Shown here: piece after piece, positions 25,923 through 43,164 of the stretch
Layout: every line of letters begins with the position of its first letter
Numbering within the stretch: the stretch's first letter is position 1
Assembly (NCBI GenBank): GCA_902543145.1
Contig: CACBXG010000008.1
Location: forward strand, 1-58,833
Reading direction: 5' to 3'
DNA length: 58,833 nt
Source: an uncultured SAR116 cluster alpha proteobacterium
Lineage (GTDB): Bacteria; Pseudomonadota; Alphaproteobacteria; Puniceispirillales; Marisalimonadaceae
Program-made: the position numbers and the translations under genes
The notes under the pieces: generated by a model
Databases searched by the model: none
Told to the model about the DNA's origin: nothing
The model's input: only the letters and a program-made list of their open reading frames with translations

Positions 25923-26771
25923 TTAAATTCTTGTTATATTTTTTTGTAATTGAAACATAGCAACTGAAGCTGCATTTGAAACATTTAATGAATCAGATTG
26001 TGCATTAATTGGTATTTTAATCAAACTATCTACATTTTCTTTAGTTAATCTTCTGAGACCCTTTCCTTCAGAGCCAAGTATTAAAGCAACATTACCAGTT
26101 TCATTTTCAAGTTCGTAGACATCTTTTTCTCCTTCACCAGCAAGCCCATAAATGCTAAAGTTATATTTTTGAAGTTTTTTTATTTCTCTCGACATATTTG
26201 ATAATTCAATGATTTGTAGTTTCTCAATAGCTCCAGAAGACGCTTTTGTTAATGCAGAAGTTTCCTGTGGGCTGTTTCTTTGAGATAATGCCAAACCGTC
26301 CATTTTAAAAGCTAATGCAGATCTAATAATTGCTCCAACATTTTGAGGATCAGTAACTTCATCAAGTAGAATAAGCCTTATTGGAATTTGATTATTAGAT
26401 CTGTGATGGGACAAAAATTCATCCATTGACAATCTTTTAAGGGGTTCTGTCACCAAAATCGCATTTTGATGTGGCTTGTAATTATTAATTTTGTCCATCT
26501 CTTCTTTAGTTTTGACTTCAATGTCTAATTTTAATTTAAATTTATTAATATCGTCTTTCCATTTTGAGAAGTTTGTATCATTTGTAATGAGATAATGTAG
26601 TTTCCTATTTTTATTATTTAATGCCGATAAAATAGAATGTCTGCCTGATATTGGTATTTGATTGTTTTTTAATAAAGTATAATTGAAATGAAAAATTTTT
26701 TTTTCTTTAGTTTTTTTGTTTTTTTCCACTTTGGTAAAATGATTATTAATCTTTTTTGAATTTCTTTTCAT
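25923..26771 (-). CDS. rlmB: 23S rRNA (guanosine(2251)-2'-O)-methyltransferase RlmB-like
   Basis: SPOUT-class TrmH-family RNA 2'-O-methyltransferase of 282 residues. A very lysine-rich N-terminal tail (about 1-35) precedes the substrate-binding domain, which starts at SGRHSILSALNN. The catalytic domain has the three SPOUT motifs: DPQNVGAIIRSA, LILGSEGKGLR and SLNVSNAASVAMF, which form the trefoil knot. RlmB is the most likely assignment from length and domain order; another TrmH-group enzyme is possible. It is divergent from tRNA-Tyr. Confidence 0.9.
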   Translation of the reverse strand: MKRNSKKINNHFTKVEKNKKTKEKKIFHFNYTLLKNNQIPISGRHSILSALNNKNRKLHYLITNDTNFSKWKDDINKFKLKLDIEVKTKEEMDKINNYKPHQNAILVTEPLKRLSMDEFLSHHRSNNQIPIRLILLDEVTDPQNVGAIIRSALAFKMDGLALSQRNSPQETSALTKASSGAIEKLQIIELSNMSREIKKLQKYNFSIYGLAGEGEKDVYELENETGNVALILGSEGKGLRRLTKENVDSLIKIPINAQSDSLNVSNAASVAMFQLQKNITRI

Positions 26772-26906
26772 ATAACTACGTTATGTAAATTGTTTTTTTT
26801 ATTTACTTATAATAAAAGCTTTTATATTTAGAAAGCCTTGTGTATATAACATAACAAATTAGTAAATTTAAGTAAGGTGAAATTTTTATAGTAATAGATT
26901 AATTTT

Positions 26907-26991
26907 GGTGGGGTGGCCGAGTGGTTAAAGGCAGCAGACTGTAAATCTGCCCGCGTAGCGTACGTAGGTTCGAATCCTACCCCCACCACCA
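26907..26991 (+). tRNA. tRNA-Tyr (anticodon GTA)
   Basis: An 85-nt class II tRNA with a long variable arm and encoded CCA. The acceptor GGTGGGG (26907-26913) pairs with CCCCACC (26981-26987). The anticodon loop reads CTGTAAA with GTA. GGTTCGAATCC forms the T arm. It lies 46 bases upstream of the first tuf copy, in the order tRNA-Tyr, tuf, tRNA-Trp, secE. Confidence 0.97.
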
Positions 26992-27006
26992 CAAACAAAT
27001 GAACAT

Positions 27007-28247
27007 TATAATTAAAGATAAAGAAAGGTCATAAAAGATGTCTAAAGAAAAATTTGATCGTAGCAAACCACACGTTAACATTGGGACAATAGGTCATGTT
27101 GATCATGGTAAGACTACACTAACCGCAGCAATTACTAAAGTCATGGCTGATGCTGGTCGTGCTGACTTTTCTGCTTATGACCAAATTGATAAAGCTCCTG
27201 AAGAGAGAGAAAGAGGAATAACTATTTCTACTGCTCATGTCGAATATGAAACTGAGAATCGTCATTATGCTCATGTTGATTGTCCAGGTCATGCTGACTA
27301 CGTAAAAAATATGATCACAGGTGCTGCTCAAATGGATGGTGCAATATTAGTTGTGAATGCTGCTGATGGTCCTATGCCACAAACTAAAGAACATATTTTG
27401 TTAGCTCGTCAGGTTGGCGTTCCTTCCTTGGTTGTTTATATGAACAAGGTTGATCAGGTTGACGATGAAGAGTTGTTAGAACTAGTTGAGTTAGAAATTC
27501 GTGAGTTACTAAGTAGTTATGAGTTTCCTGGCGATGATATTCCAATTATTAAAGGAAGTGCGTTAGCCGCACTTGAAGGACGTGACGAGGCTATTGGTGT
27601 GAATTCAATTACAGAGTTAATGGCTGCTGTAGATTCTTATATCCCTCAACCTGAGCGTGATAAAGATAAACCATTCTTAATGCCTATTGAAGATGTTTTT
27701 TCTATATCAGGAAGAGGTACTGTGGTAACAGGTCGTGTTGAGCGAGGTATTATAAAGGTTGGTGAAGAGATAGAGATAGTTGGAATAAAAGAAACAGCTA
27801 AAACAACATGTACAGGTGTTGAAATGTTTCGTAAGTTGCTAGATTCTGGTGAGGCTGGGGACAATGTTGGAGTTCTATTAAGGGGAACAAAGAGAGAAGA
27901 AGTTGAACGTGGGCAAGTGTTATCTGCGCCTGGTTCAATAAAGCCTTATTCTAAATTTAAAGGTGAGGCCTATATCTTAACTAAAGATGAAGGTGGAAGG
28001 CATACACCATTTTTTAGTAACTATCGTCCACAATTTTATTTTAGAACAACTGATGTGACTGGGGCAGTTGAGTTGCCTTCTGGTACAGAGATGGTGATGC
28101 CGGGAGATAATATTGCAATCTCTGTAGAATTAATAACTCCAATTGCAATGGATGAAGGACTAAGGTTTGCAATAAGAGAAGGTGGAAGAACTGTAGGTGC
28201 CGGAGTTGTATCAAGCATTGAAGCTTAGAAAGTAATTTTCAAGGGTA
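27007..28247 (+). repeat. Direct repeat A, copy 1 (tuf with flanks)
   Basis: Copy 1 of a 1,241-bp direct repeat; the partner is 43165-44405, at a constant offset of 16,158 bases. Identity includes 31 bases before the tuf ATG and 19 after its stop, then ends abruptly on both sides. Line-by-line reading showed no difference. Confidence 0.9.
27038..28228 (+). CDS. tuf: Elongation factor Tu (copy 1)
   Basis: GTPase that delivers aminoacyl-tRNA to the ribosomal A site. It has 396 residues. The P-loop GHVDHGKT is at 19-26, DCPGHADY carries the G3 motif and NKVDQVDD the G4 motif; domains 2 and 3 follow as usual. It is identical in protein, and as far as I can read in DNA, to the second copy at 43196-44386. 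This copy lies among tRNA genes upstream of secE-nusG. Confidence 0.98.
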   Translation: MSKEKFDRSKPHVNIGTIGHVDHGKTTLTAAITKVMADAGRADFSAYDQIDKAPEERERGITISTAHVEYETENRHYAHVDCPGHADYVKNMITGAAQMDGAILVVNAADGPMPQTKEHILLARQVGVPSLVVYMNKVDQVDDEELLELVELEIRELLSSYEFPGDDIPIIKGSALAALEGRDEAIGVNSITELMAAVDSYIPQPERDKDKPFLMPIEDVFSISGRGTVVTGRVERGIIKVGEEIEIVGIKETAKTTCTGVEMFRKLLDSGEAGDNVGVLLRGTKREEVERGQVLSAPGSIKPYSKFKGEAYILTKDEGGRHTPFFSNYRPQFYFRTTDVTGAVELPSGTEMVMPGDNIAISVELITPIAMDEGLRFAIREGGRTVGAGVVSSIEA

Positions 28248-28270
28248 TCATACAAATAATTAAATTGCTT

Positions 28271-28346
28271 AGGAGTGTAGCTCAATTGGTAGAGCACCGG
28301 TCTCCAAAACCGGGGGCTGGGGGTTCGAGTCCCTCCACTCCTGCCA
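28271..28346 (+). tRNA. tRNA-Trp (anticodon CCA)
   Basis: A 76-nt tRNA with encoded CCA. The acceptor AGGAGTG (28271-28277) pairs with CACTCCT (28336-28342). The anticodon loop is TCTCCAAAA-like, with CCA between CT and AA, and GGTTCGAGTCC forms the T arm. It is placed between tuf and secE, the common proteobacterial order. Confidence 0.97.
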
Positions 28347-28376
28347 AAAAAAATCATCAATCAAAAATTAATAACT

Positions 28377-28405
28377 TTGACTTATTTTAAAAAAAAATGT
28401 AAAAA
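28377..28405 (+). promoter_or_regulatory. Possible secE-nusG promoter
   Basis: TTGACT (28377-28382), a 17-base spacer and TAAAAA (28400-28405). The -35 is good and the -10 weak, in an A-rich tract. The operon could also be read through from tuf and tRNA-Trp. Confidence 0.3.
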
Positions 28406-28435
28406 ATCATTTTTTTCTTGCAAGAAAGGCTTCTG

Positions 28436-28633
28436 ATGGCTAAAACAAACCCCGCACAATTTGTTAGGCAGGTAAGACAAGAAATTAATAGAATAACTTG
28501 GGCAACTAAGCGTGAAACATTATACGCGTCAATTAGCGTTTTTGTAATGGCATTAATTGCATCTTTATTTTTTTTATTAGTTGATTTGTTATTATCCAAC
28601 ATTGTTCAATTTTTATTGGGTCTTGGTGGTTAA
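28436..28633 (+). CDS. secE: Preprotein translocase subunit SecE
   Basis: Small membrane subunit that clamps SecY in the protein-export channel. From the ATG at 28436 it has 65 residues, with the conserved cytoplasmic helix FVRQVRQEINRITWATKRE and a single C-terminal transmembrane segment, the short form of the family. An upstream TTG at 28418 is rejected because AGAAAGG at 28423-28429 is correctly placed for the ATG. Confidence 0.95.
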   Translation: MAKTNPAQFVRQVRQEINRITWATKRETLYASISVFVMALIASLFFLLVDLLLSNIVQFLLGLGG

Positions 28634-28683
28634 TTAATTTAAATGATTTATTTTATTTCACTCTTTAATAATGAGATTTTGTA

Positions 28684-29214
28684 ATGGCCAAAAAATGGTA
28701 TGTTGTACATGTTTTTTCAGGCTCAGAAAAAAAAGTATGCCAAAATATCGAAGAACAGATTGTATCTAAAGATATGGGATCTCTAATTGAAGAAGTCTTA
28801 GTCCCTACTGAAGAAGTTGTCGAAATTAGGCGTGGTGCAAAAGTACAATCTGAAAAAAAATTCTTCCCGGGTTATATTTTAATAAAAATGGAAATGACCG
28901 ACGAAACATGGCATATGATAAAAGGCCAACCAAAAGTTACTGGATTCCTTGGTGGAAAAGGTAAGCCAGTTGCAATTAGTGAAACTGAAGCTAATAGATT
29001 AATTGATCAAATCAGTGAAGGTATTGATCGACCAAGATCAAATGTTGTTTATGAAATAGGTGAAGAAGTCAGGGTGTCTGACGGTCCTTTTCAAAGTTTT
29101 AATGGGTTAGTTGAAGAAATCGATGAAGATAAGTCAAGATTAAAAGTTGCTGTATCAATTTTTGGGAGATCAACTCCAGTCGATCTTGAGTATAGTCAAG
29201 TTGAAAAAATTTAA
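28684..29214 (+). CDS. nusG: Transcription termination/antitermination protein NusG
   Basis: Binds RNA polymerase clamp helices and couples transcription to ribosomes or Rho. It has 176 residues: an NGN domain opening [20 protein letters not shown] and containing [10 protein letters not shown], then a KOW domain [19 protein letters not shown] that ends in [17 protein letters not shown]. The length is normal and neighbours are standard. Confidence 0.98.
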   Translation: MAKKWYVVHVFSGSEKKVCQNIEEQIVSKDMGSLIEEVLVPTEEVVEIRRGAKVQSEKKFFPGYILIKMEMTDETWHMIKGQPKVTGFLGGKGKPVAISETEANRLIDQISEGIDRPRSNVVYEIGEEVRVSDGPFQSFNGLVEEIDEDKSRLKVAVSIFGRSTPVDLEYSQVEKI

Positions 29215-29252
29215 TAAATTAAGCGACTTTTAATAATGTCGTGGAGGGTAAT

Positions 29253-29681
29253 ATGGCAAAGAAAATAGAAGGTTACATTAAATTAAATATTCCTGCAGGT
29301 GCTGCAAACCCATCTCCACCAGTTGGTCCAGCTTTAGGTCAACGGGGTGTTAATATAATGGAATTTTGTAAGGCTTTCAATGCATCAACGGAATCTTTAG
29401 AAAAAAATATGCCTATACCAGTTGTAATAACTGTTTTTTCTGATAAAAGCTTTAATTTTGTAACAAAAACACCTCCAGTTTCTTTTTTTCTAAAAAAAGC
29501 TATTGGAAAAGATAAAGGTTCAAGCGAACCCGGTAGAGTTGTTGGTGGATCAATAAAAATTGAACAAATTAAAGAAATTGCTGAAAATAAAATGAAAGAT
29601 TTAAATGCATCAACTGTAGAGGGTGCAATTGAAATGGTAAAAGGTTCGGCTAGATCAATGGGATTAGAGGTTTTGGAGTAA
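29253..29681 (+). CDS. rplK: 50S ribosomal protein L11
   Basis: Component of the GTPase-associated centre that binds 23S rRNA. From ATG 29253 it has 142 residues, starting [11 protein letters not shown] with [22 protein letters not shown]. The GTG at 29241 forms part of the GGAGGG ribosome site instead of a start. It precedes rplA by four bases. Confidence 0.98.
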   Translation: MAKKIEGYIKLNIPAGAANPSPPVGPALGQRGVNIMEFCKAFNASTESLEKNMPIPVVITVFSDKSFNFVTKTPPVSFFLKKAIGKDKGSSEPGRVVGGSIKIEQIKEIAENKMKDLNASTVEGAIEMVKGSARSMGLEVLE

Positions 29682-29685
29682 TAAA

Positions 29686-30360
29686 ATGAGTAAAGGTAAA
29701 TATCTTTCAGACTTGTATAAAAGTATCGACAACAAACTTTTCAACGTTGAAGATGCAATTAAATTTATTGTAGACAAAAAAAGAGAAAAATTTGACGAAA
29801 CGATTGAGATTTCTATGAATTTAGGAATCGATCCCAGGCATGCTGATCAAATGGTAAGAGGTGTGGTTTCCTTGCCGAATGGTAATGGAAAAGTAATGAA
29901 AATTGCTGTATTTGCAAAAGACAAAAAAGCTGAAGAAGCAAAACAAGCTGGAGCTGACGTTGTGGGAGCAGATGATCTTGCTGAGGATATGCAAAAGGGT
30001 AACTTGGATTACGACAGGGTCATAGCAACACCTGACTTGATGGGTATTGTTGGCAGAATAGGTAAGATACTTGGGCCAAAAGGTCTAATGCCAAACCCTA
30101 AGCTTGGAACAGTAACTTCAGATATAAAATCTGCAGTTGAAGCAGCAAAATCAGGCCAAGTTCAATATCGTGCTGAAAAAACTGGTATAGTTCAAGCTGG
30201 AATTGGAAAGGCAAGCTTTGGATCGGATAAATTAATTGAAAATGTTAATTCTTTTATTGAAGCTATTCAAAAATCCAGACCATCTGGTGCTAAAGGTACT
30301 TTTATAAAAAAAATTTCTATCAGCTCAACAATGGGAGTTGGTTTAAATGTAAATATATAA
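29686..30360 (+). CDS. rplA: 50S ribosomal protein L1
   Basis: Large-subunit stalk protein and, in other bacteria, translational repressor of rplKA. It has 224 residues with MGIVGRIGKILGPKGLMPNPKLGTV, the central signature, and a C-terminal SSTMGVG block. Its stop codon lies within a long A/T palindrome. Confidence 0.98.
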   Translation: MSKGKYLSDLYKSIDNKLFNVEDAIKFIVDKKREKFDETIEISMNLGIDPRHADQMVRGVVSLPNGNGKVMKIAVFAKDKKAEEAKQAGADVVGADDLAEDMQKGNLDYDRVIATPDLMGIVGRIGKILGPKGLMPNPKLGTVTSDIKSAVEAAKSGQVQYRAEKTGIVQAGIGKASFGSDKLIENVNSFIEAIQKSRPSGAKGTFIKKISISSTMGVGLNVNI

Positions 30361-30375
30361 TTAATTATATATTTA
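30350..30375. repeat. Perfect 26-bp A/T palindrome over the rplA stop
   Basis: The bases 30350-30375 equal their own reverse complement (left half TAAATATATAATT). Thirteen A/T pairs with no spacer cross the TAA stop of rplA. As RNA it would fold only with a forced loop, so a weak 3'-end structure is possible. Confidence 0.85.
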
Positions 30376-30410
30376 TTTAAGGGTAATATTTATTTATTGT
30401 CCTTATTATC

Positions 30411-30583
30411 AGCCTTATTAAGGCTGAACCTGTCCAAGACTGTAGGTGATTTATCTTAATATCCTACATAGACAAGAAAGGCATTTAATGCCTAATTTTG
30501 GTAGGACGGGCCGTGGGTAATTTTTTACCTGAAATGCAACAATGTTTAGACTTTAGTCTGAACTAAAATGTGGAGGCACATCG
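30411..30583 (+). promoter_or_regulatory. rplJ leader, probable L10(L12)4-binding autoregulatory RNA
   Basis: The 223-base gap before rplJ holds several stems: AGCCTT/AAGGCT (30411-30416/30420-30425), TGTC/GACA (30431-30434/30471-30474) enclosing TGTAGG/CCTACA (30441-30446/30463-30468), and GGCAT/ATGCC (30480-30484/30488-30492). The two nested stems are separated by a purine-rich asymmetric internal loop, as in the kink-turn bound by L10. Function is inferred from location and shape. Confidence 0.6.
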
Positions 30584-31093
30584 GTGAACAGAAATCAAAA
30601 AACCGATTTAGTCAAAACTTTGCGTGGTACATTTGAAGATTCGGCGTCAGTCGTAGTCGTTCATTGTATTGGTCTTACTGTCGCGGAGAGCACTGATCTC
30701 CGAAATAAAATGCGTAATGAAAACTGTTCATTTAAAGTTACTAAAAATAAAATTACACGTTTGGCATTAAAAGACACAAAATACCAACACATGGACGAAA
30801 TGTTTAGAGGACCAACAGCTATTGGTTCATCTAAGGATCCGGTAATGGCAGCAAAAGTTTTGGTAAATTTTGCTAATGAAAATGAAAAGTTAGTTATTAT
30901 TGGAGGTGGTTTAGAAGATAAATCACTTTCAAAAAGCGATGTGGTAGCTCTAGCAAAGCTTCCTAGTCTCAATGACCTTAGGGGCAAACTTGTTGGGCTT
31001 CTTCAAGCTCCAGCCTCAAAAATAGCAAGGCTAACAAAAGAGCCAGCTTCTAAGGTTTTAAGAACCATTTCACAGAAATCACTACAACAATAA
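30584..31093 (+). CDS. rplJ: 50S ribosomal protein L10
   Basis: Base of the L7/L12 stalk and autogenous repressor of rplJL. It has 169 residues starting at GTG, placed after TGGAGG at 30571-30576. RNQKTDLVKTLRGTFEDSASVVVVH, the TDLRNKMR block and a C-terminal helix that holds L7/L12 dimers are visible. The non-ATG start and long leader fit translational control. Confidence 0.97.
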   Translation: MNRNQKTDLVKTLRGTFEDSASVVVVHCIGLTVAESTDLRNKMRNENCSFKVTKNKITRLALKDTKYQHMDEMFRGPTAIGSSKDPVMAAKVLVNFANENEKLVIIGGGLEDKSLSKSDVVALAKLPSLNDLRGKLVGLLQAPASKIARLTKEPASKVLRTISQKSLQQ

Positions 31094-31114
31094 TTCAATC
31101 TTTAGGAGAAAAAT

Positions 31115-31492
31115 ATGGCAGATTTAGAAAAAATAGCAGAAGATTTAAGTTCTTTAACAGTATTAGAAGCCGCTGATTTGGCAAAAATTCTAGAAGAAAA
31201 ATGGGGAGTTTCAGCTGCTGCACCAGTTGCAGTTGCAGCTGCTGCAGGTGGTAGTGATTCTCCAACTCCAGCTGAAGCTAAAACAGAATTTTCTGTTTCT
31301 CTGACATCAGTAGGTGACAAAAAAATAAATGTAATAAAAGAAGTTAGAGCAGCAACAGGTTTAGGACTTAAAGAAGCCAAAGATTTAGTTGAAGCTGCTC
31401 CTTCTCTAATAAAAGAAGGAATTCCAGATGCTGAAGCAAATGAAATAAAAGCTAAACTTGAAGAAGCTGGTGCTACAGTAGAGATTAAGTAA
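31115..31492 (+). CDS. rplL: 50S ribosomal protein L7/L12
   Basis: Multicopy stalk protein that recruits translational GTPases. It has 125 residues: an N-terminal dimerisation helix pair, an alanine-rich hinge (about 36-47), and the C-terminal domain with [24 protein letters not shown]. It sits 21 bases after rplJ. Confidence 0.98.
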   Translation: MADLEKIAEDLSSLTVLEAADLAKILEEKWGVSAAAPVAVAAAAGGSDSPTPAEAKTEFSVSLTSVGDKKINVIKEVRAATGLGLKEAKDLVEAAPSLIKEGIPDAEANEIKAKLEEAGATVEIK

Positions 31493-31511
31493 TTTTAATT
31501 TTATCTAAAAT

Positions 31512-31550
31512 TTAATAAACAGGCTTTTTCTACTCAAGCTTGTTTATTAA
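31512..31550 (+). other. rplL-rpoB intercistronic stem-loop
   Basis: TTAATAAACAGGC (31512-31524) pairs with GCTTGTTTATTAA (31538-31550): 13 pairs with one G-U and a 13-base loop. No T-run follows directly. In Escherichia coli the same gap contains an attenuator and an RNase III site, so processing or partial termination is a reasonable guess. Confidence 0.65.
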
Positions 31551-31599
31551 CTCTTAATATTTTTTTATTAAACTTTTTTATAATTAAAAGGGATCATAA

Positions 31600-39962
<8,363 letters not shown>

Positions 39963-40012
39963 TAGCTTAATTAATTATTATAAAATAATTTAAAAACTTT
40001 AGTTTTTTGTTC

Positions 40013-40041
40013 TTGACCAATTCATTAGTTAAGAATACAAT
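40013..40041 (+). promoter_or_regulatory. Promoter of the str operon (rpsL-rpsG-fusA-tuf)
   Basis: TTGACC (40013-40018), exactly 17 bases, then TACAAT (40036-40041): a close sigma70 match. The next six bases are CCCGCG, an all-G/C discriminator before a start at about 40048; such discriminators go with growth-rate and ppGpp control. The leader to the rpsL ATG would be about 99 nt, with a perfect 7-bp inverted repeat (CTAATGA/TCATTAG, 40105-40111/40121-40127). Confidence 0.75.
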
Positions 40042-40146
40042 CCCGCGATATTGAGTTCTGGTTGTAATTTGTTATTAGACGCTAGCTCAAAAATAAATTT
40101 AGCTCTAATGAATATGTATATCATTAGCATAATAAAGGAAACATAA

Positions 40147-40518
40147 ATGCCTACAATTAATCAGCTAATAAGGCATGGTCGGATTAGGCCAATTAATAAA
40201 ACAAAAGTGCCTGCAATGCAGTCATGTCCCCAAAAACGTGGTGTTTGCACGCGTGTATACACAACAACACCAAAAAAACCTAATTCAGCTTTGAGAAAAG
40301 TAGCGAGGATCAGGCTTACAAATGGCTTTGAGGTCACATCTTATATCCCAGGCGAAGGTCATAATTTGCAGGAGCATTCTGTTGTAATGATTAGAGGTGG
40401 AAGAGTAAAAGATTTACCTGGTGTAAGATATCACGTTATTCGTGGTACCTTAGACACTCAAGGTGTTGCAGATAGACGTCAACGAAGATCCAAATATGGT
40501 GCCAAGAGACCTAAATAA
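40147..40518 (+). CDS. rpsL: 30S ribosomal protein S12
   Basis: Decoding-centre protein, 123 residues. [11 protein letters not shown] (41-51) and [12 protein letters not shown] carry the lysines whose mutation gives streptomycin resistance in other bacteria; both are wild-type. First gene of the str operon, 14 bases before rpsG. The AAAGGAAAC ribosome site precedes the ATG. Confidence 0.98.
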   Translation: MPTINQLIRHGRIRPINKTKVPAMQSCPQKRGVCTRVYTTTPKKPNSALRKVARIRLTNGFEVTSYIPGEGHNLQEHSVVMIRGGRVKDLPGVRYHVIRGTLDTQGVADRRQRRSKYGAKRPK

Positions 40519-40532
40519 AAGAAAGTAATCTA

Positions 40533-41003
40533 ATGTCTAGAAGAAGAAAAGCAATTAAAAGGCAAATTATGCCAGATCCAAAATTCAGCGATAAGATTGT
40601 CTCAAAATTTACATCTTGTCTTATGTATGATGGAAAAAGATCAACTGCTGAAAAAATAGTATATGGCGCTTTTGAGGTTATAAATAAAAAGATTGGTGCT
40701 GAGCCTATAAAAGTTTTTCATGAAGCACTTGAAAATGTTCAACCCCAACTTGAAGTTAGATCAAGAAGAGTTGGTGGAGCTACTTATCAGGTTCCAGTTG
40801 AAGTGCGATCTGATAGGTCTTTGGCTTTGGCAATTAGATGGCTTATAAATAGTAGTCGAAACAGATCTGAAAATTCAATGACTGAAAGATTGAGTGGTGA
40901 ATTAATCGATGCCTCTTCAAATAGAGGTGCATCTGTAAAAAAGAAAGAAGATACTCACAAAATGGCTGAAGCTAACAAAGCTTTCTCACATTATCGTTGG
41001 TAA
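40533..41003 (+). CDS. rpsG: 30S ribosomal protein S7
   Basis: Primary 16S-binding protein of the small-subunit head, 156 residues, starting [18 protein letters not shown]. The [23 protein letters not shown] block is typical. The gap from rpsL is only 14 bases, too short for the S7-binding operator seen between these genes in Escherichia coli, so repression must act elsewhere if it exists. Confidence 0.98.
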   Translation: MSRRRKAIKRQIMPDPKFSDKIVSKFTSCLMYDGKRSTAEKIVYGAFEVINKKIGAEPIKVFHEALENVQPQLEVRSRRVGGATYQVPVEVRSDRSLALAIRWLINSSRNRSENSMTERLSGELIDASSNRGASVKKKEDTHKMAEANKAFSHYRW

Positions 41004-41021
41004 TAAATATATAGGTAAAAA

Positions 41022-43160
41022 ATGGCTCGTGGATTTAATTTAAATAGATATAGAAATTTTGGTATAATTGCTCATATTGATGCAGGCAAAACTACTACGT
41101 CAGAAAGAGTTTTGTATTATACTGGTAGATCTCACAAAATTGGCGAAGTTCATGATGGTAATGCCACCATGGATTGGATGGAGCAAGAACAAGAGCGCGG
41201 TATTACAATTACTTCAGCTGCAACAACATGTTTTTGGACAAGGACAGAAGATGGTAAAGGTTTTGATAAATATTATGGTTCGTCCGAAGAAGAGGCTAAA
41301 TTTAGATTTAATATTATAGACACCCCAGGTCACGTTGACTTTACAATTGAAGTAGAGAGATCTCTTGCTGTTTTAGACGGAGCAGTTGTTGTTTTAGATG
41401 CAAATGCAGGTATCGAGCCTCAAACAGAAACTGTATGGCGTCAAGCTGATCGATATAAAGTTCCAAGAATCGTTTTTGTGAATAAAATGGATAAAATTGG
41501 AGCTGATTATTTCAAATGTGTAAGTATGGTGAAAGATCGTACAGGTGCTACCCCATTACCAATAAATCTACCAATTGGAGCTGAAAATGATTTTTCGGGA
41601 TTAGTTGATCTTGTTTCCATGAAAGAGTGGGTTTGGGATTCAGAAGATTTGGGTGCATCATGGACAATTCGTGAAATAAGAGGGGAATTGATCGAAAAAG
41701 CTAAAGTAATGAGATCCCAGCTAATAGAATTAGCTGTTGAACAAGATGATGAATGGATGGAGAAATATTTAGAAGGTGAAGAGCCTGATGATATTTCTTT
41801 AAGAAAATTAATAAGAAAAGGAACATTGGCAATGAATTTTGTTCCAATCTTATGTGGTTCAGCTTTCAAAAACAAAGGTGTTCAAACTATGCTGAACTCA
41901 GTTATAGATTATCTTCCTGATCCACTTGATGTTCCAGCCTATACTGGCTTTGCTCCCGGAGATAAAACAGAAACTAGAAACATAGAAAGAAAAGCTAGTG
42001 ATGTAGAGCCTTTTTCTGGTCTAGCTTTTAAAATTATGAATGATCCTTTTGTAGGTTCGCTTACTTTCTTAAGGATATATTCTGGTTCTATTAAAAAAGG
42101 AGACTCGCTTTTAAACTCTACCAAAGGTAAAAAAGAGCGTGTTGGTAGAATGATGATGATGCATTCAAACAACAGAGAAGAGATTGATGAAGCTTATGCT
42201 GGTGATATCGTTGCATTAGCTGGAATGAAGGAAACTACTACAGGTGACACATTGTGTGATCCAATAAAAGCTGTGGTTTTAGAAACAATGTCATTTCCAA
42301 ACCCAGTTATAGAGATAGCTGTAGAGCCAAAATCTAAAAATGATCAAGAAAAAATGTCCACAGGTCTTGCAAGATTAGCTGCTGAGGATCCTTCGTTTCA
42401 AGTTTCAACTGATATAGAGTCAGGTCAAACTATAATGAAAGGTATGGGTGAGCTTCACTTAGATATTTTGATTGATCGACTTAAGAGGGAATTTAAGGTT
42501 GAAGCAAATATAGGTGCTCCTCAAGTTGCCTATAGAGAGACCATAACTAAAGAAGTTGATGTTGATTACACTCATAAGAAACAATCTGGTGGATCAGGTC
42601 AATTTGCAAGAGTTAAAATGACGTTTTCACCAAATCCTGACCAGGAGTTTGAGTTCGTTAACTCAATAAAAGGAGGTAATATCCCTTCTGAATATATTCC
42701 GGGAGTTGAAAAAGGTTTAATCCAAGCAAAAGAGTCTGGGATTATTGCTGGTTTCCCTGCAATAGACTTTAAGGTAAATCTTCATGATGGTGCTTTCCAT
42801 GATGTTGATTCATCAGTAATGGCATTTGAAATAGCAGCAAGGGCAGCTTTTAGAGAGGGTATGACAAAAGCTTCGCCGGTTTTGCTTGAGCCAATTATGA
42901 AAGTTGAATGTGTAACACCTGAAGAATATATGGGTGATATTATTGGAGATTTGAATAGTAGACGTGGACAAGTTAACGGTATGGATGCAAGAGGAAATGC
43001 TCAAGTCATTAATGCTATGGTGCCCTTAGCCAATATGTTTGGTTACGTCAACAATTTAAGATCTATGAGTCAGGGTAGAGCTCAGTATACGATGATTTTT
43101 GATCATTACGATCAAGTTCCACAAGCTGTTGCTGATGAAGTAAAGGCTAAGCTAGCTTAA
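41022..43160 (+). CDS. fusA: Elongation factor G with an insertion in the G domain
   Basis: GTPase for ribosomal translocation, 712 residues; most relatives have about 690-700. P-loop AHIDAGKTT (17-25), DTPGH (100-104) and NKMD are intact. Between FW (71-72) and the strand leading to DTPGH there are about 23 residues (TRTEDGKG...EEEAKFR) against about 11 in Escherichia coli and fewer in some alphaproteobacteria. The extra stretch is charged and likely a surface loop beyond switch I. Domains II-V look normal. Confidence 0.98.
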   Translation: MARGFNLNRYRNFGIIAHIDAGKTTTSERVLYYTGRSHKIGEVHDGNATMDWMEQEQERGITITSAATTCFWTRTEDGKGFDKYYGSSEEEAKFRFNIIDTPGHVDFTIEVERSLAVLDGAVVVLDANAGIEPQTETVWRQADRYKVPRIVFVNKMDKIGADYFKCVSMVKDRTGATPLPINLPIGAENDFSGLVDLVSMKEWVWDSEDLGASWTIREIRGELIEKAKVMRSQLIELAVEQDDEWMEKYLEGEEPDDISLRKLIRKGTLAMNFVPILCGSAFKNKGVQTMLNSVIDYLPDPLDVPAYTGFAPGDKTETRNIERKASDVEPFSGLAFKIMNDPFVGSLTFLRIYSGSIKKGDSLLNSTKGKKERVGRMMMMHSNNREEIDEAYAGDIVALAGMKETTTGDTLCDPIKAVVLETMSFPNPVIEIAVEPKSKNDQEKMSTGLARLAAEDPSFQVSTDIESGQTIMKGMGELHLDILIDRLKREFKVEANIGAPQVAYRETITKEVDVDYTHKKQSGGSGQFARVKMTFSPNPDQEFEFVNSIKGGNIPSEYIPGVEKGLIQAKESGIIAGFPAIDFKVNLHDGAFHDVDSSVMAFEIAARAAFREGMTKASPVLLEPIMKVECVTPEEYMGDIIGDLNSRRGQVNGMDARGNAQVINAMVPLANMFGYVNNLRSMSQGRAQYTMIFDHYDQVPQAVADEVKAKLA

Positions 43161-43164
43161 AGAG

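Noticed and set aside
30661-30987. Minus-strand 108-codon frame
   Set aside because: It is antisense within rplJ; no supporting signal.
41507-41875. Minus-strand 122-codon frame
   Set aside because: It is antisense within fusA, without a start context or recognisable domain.
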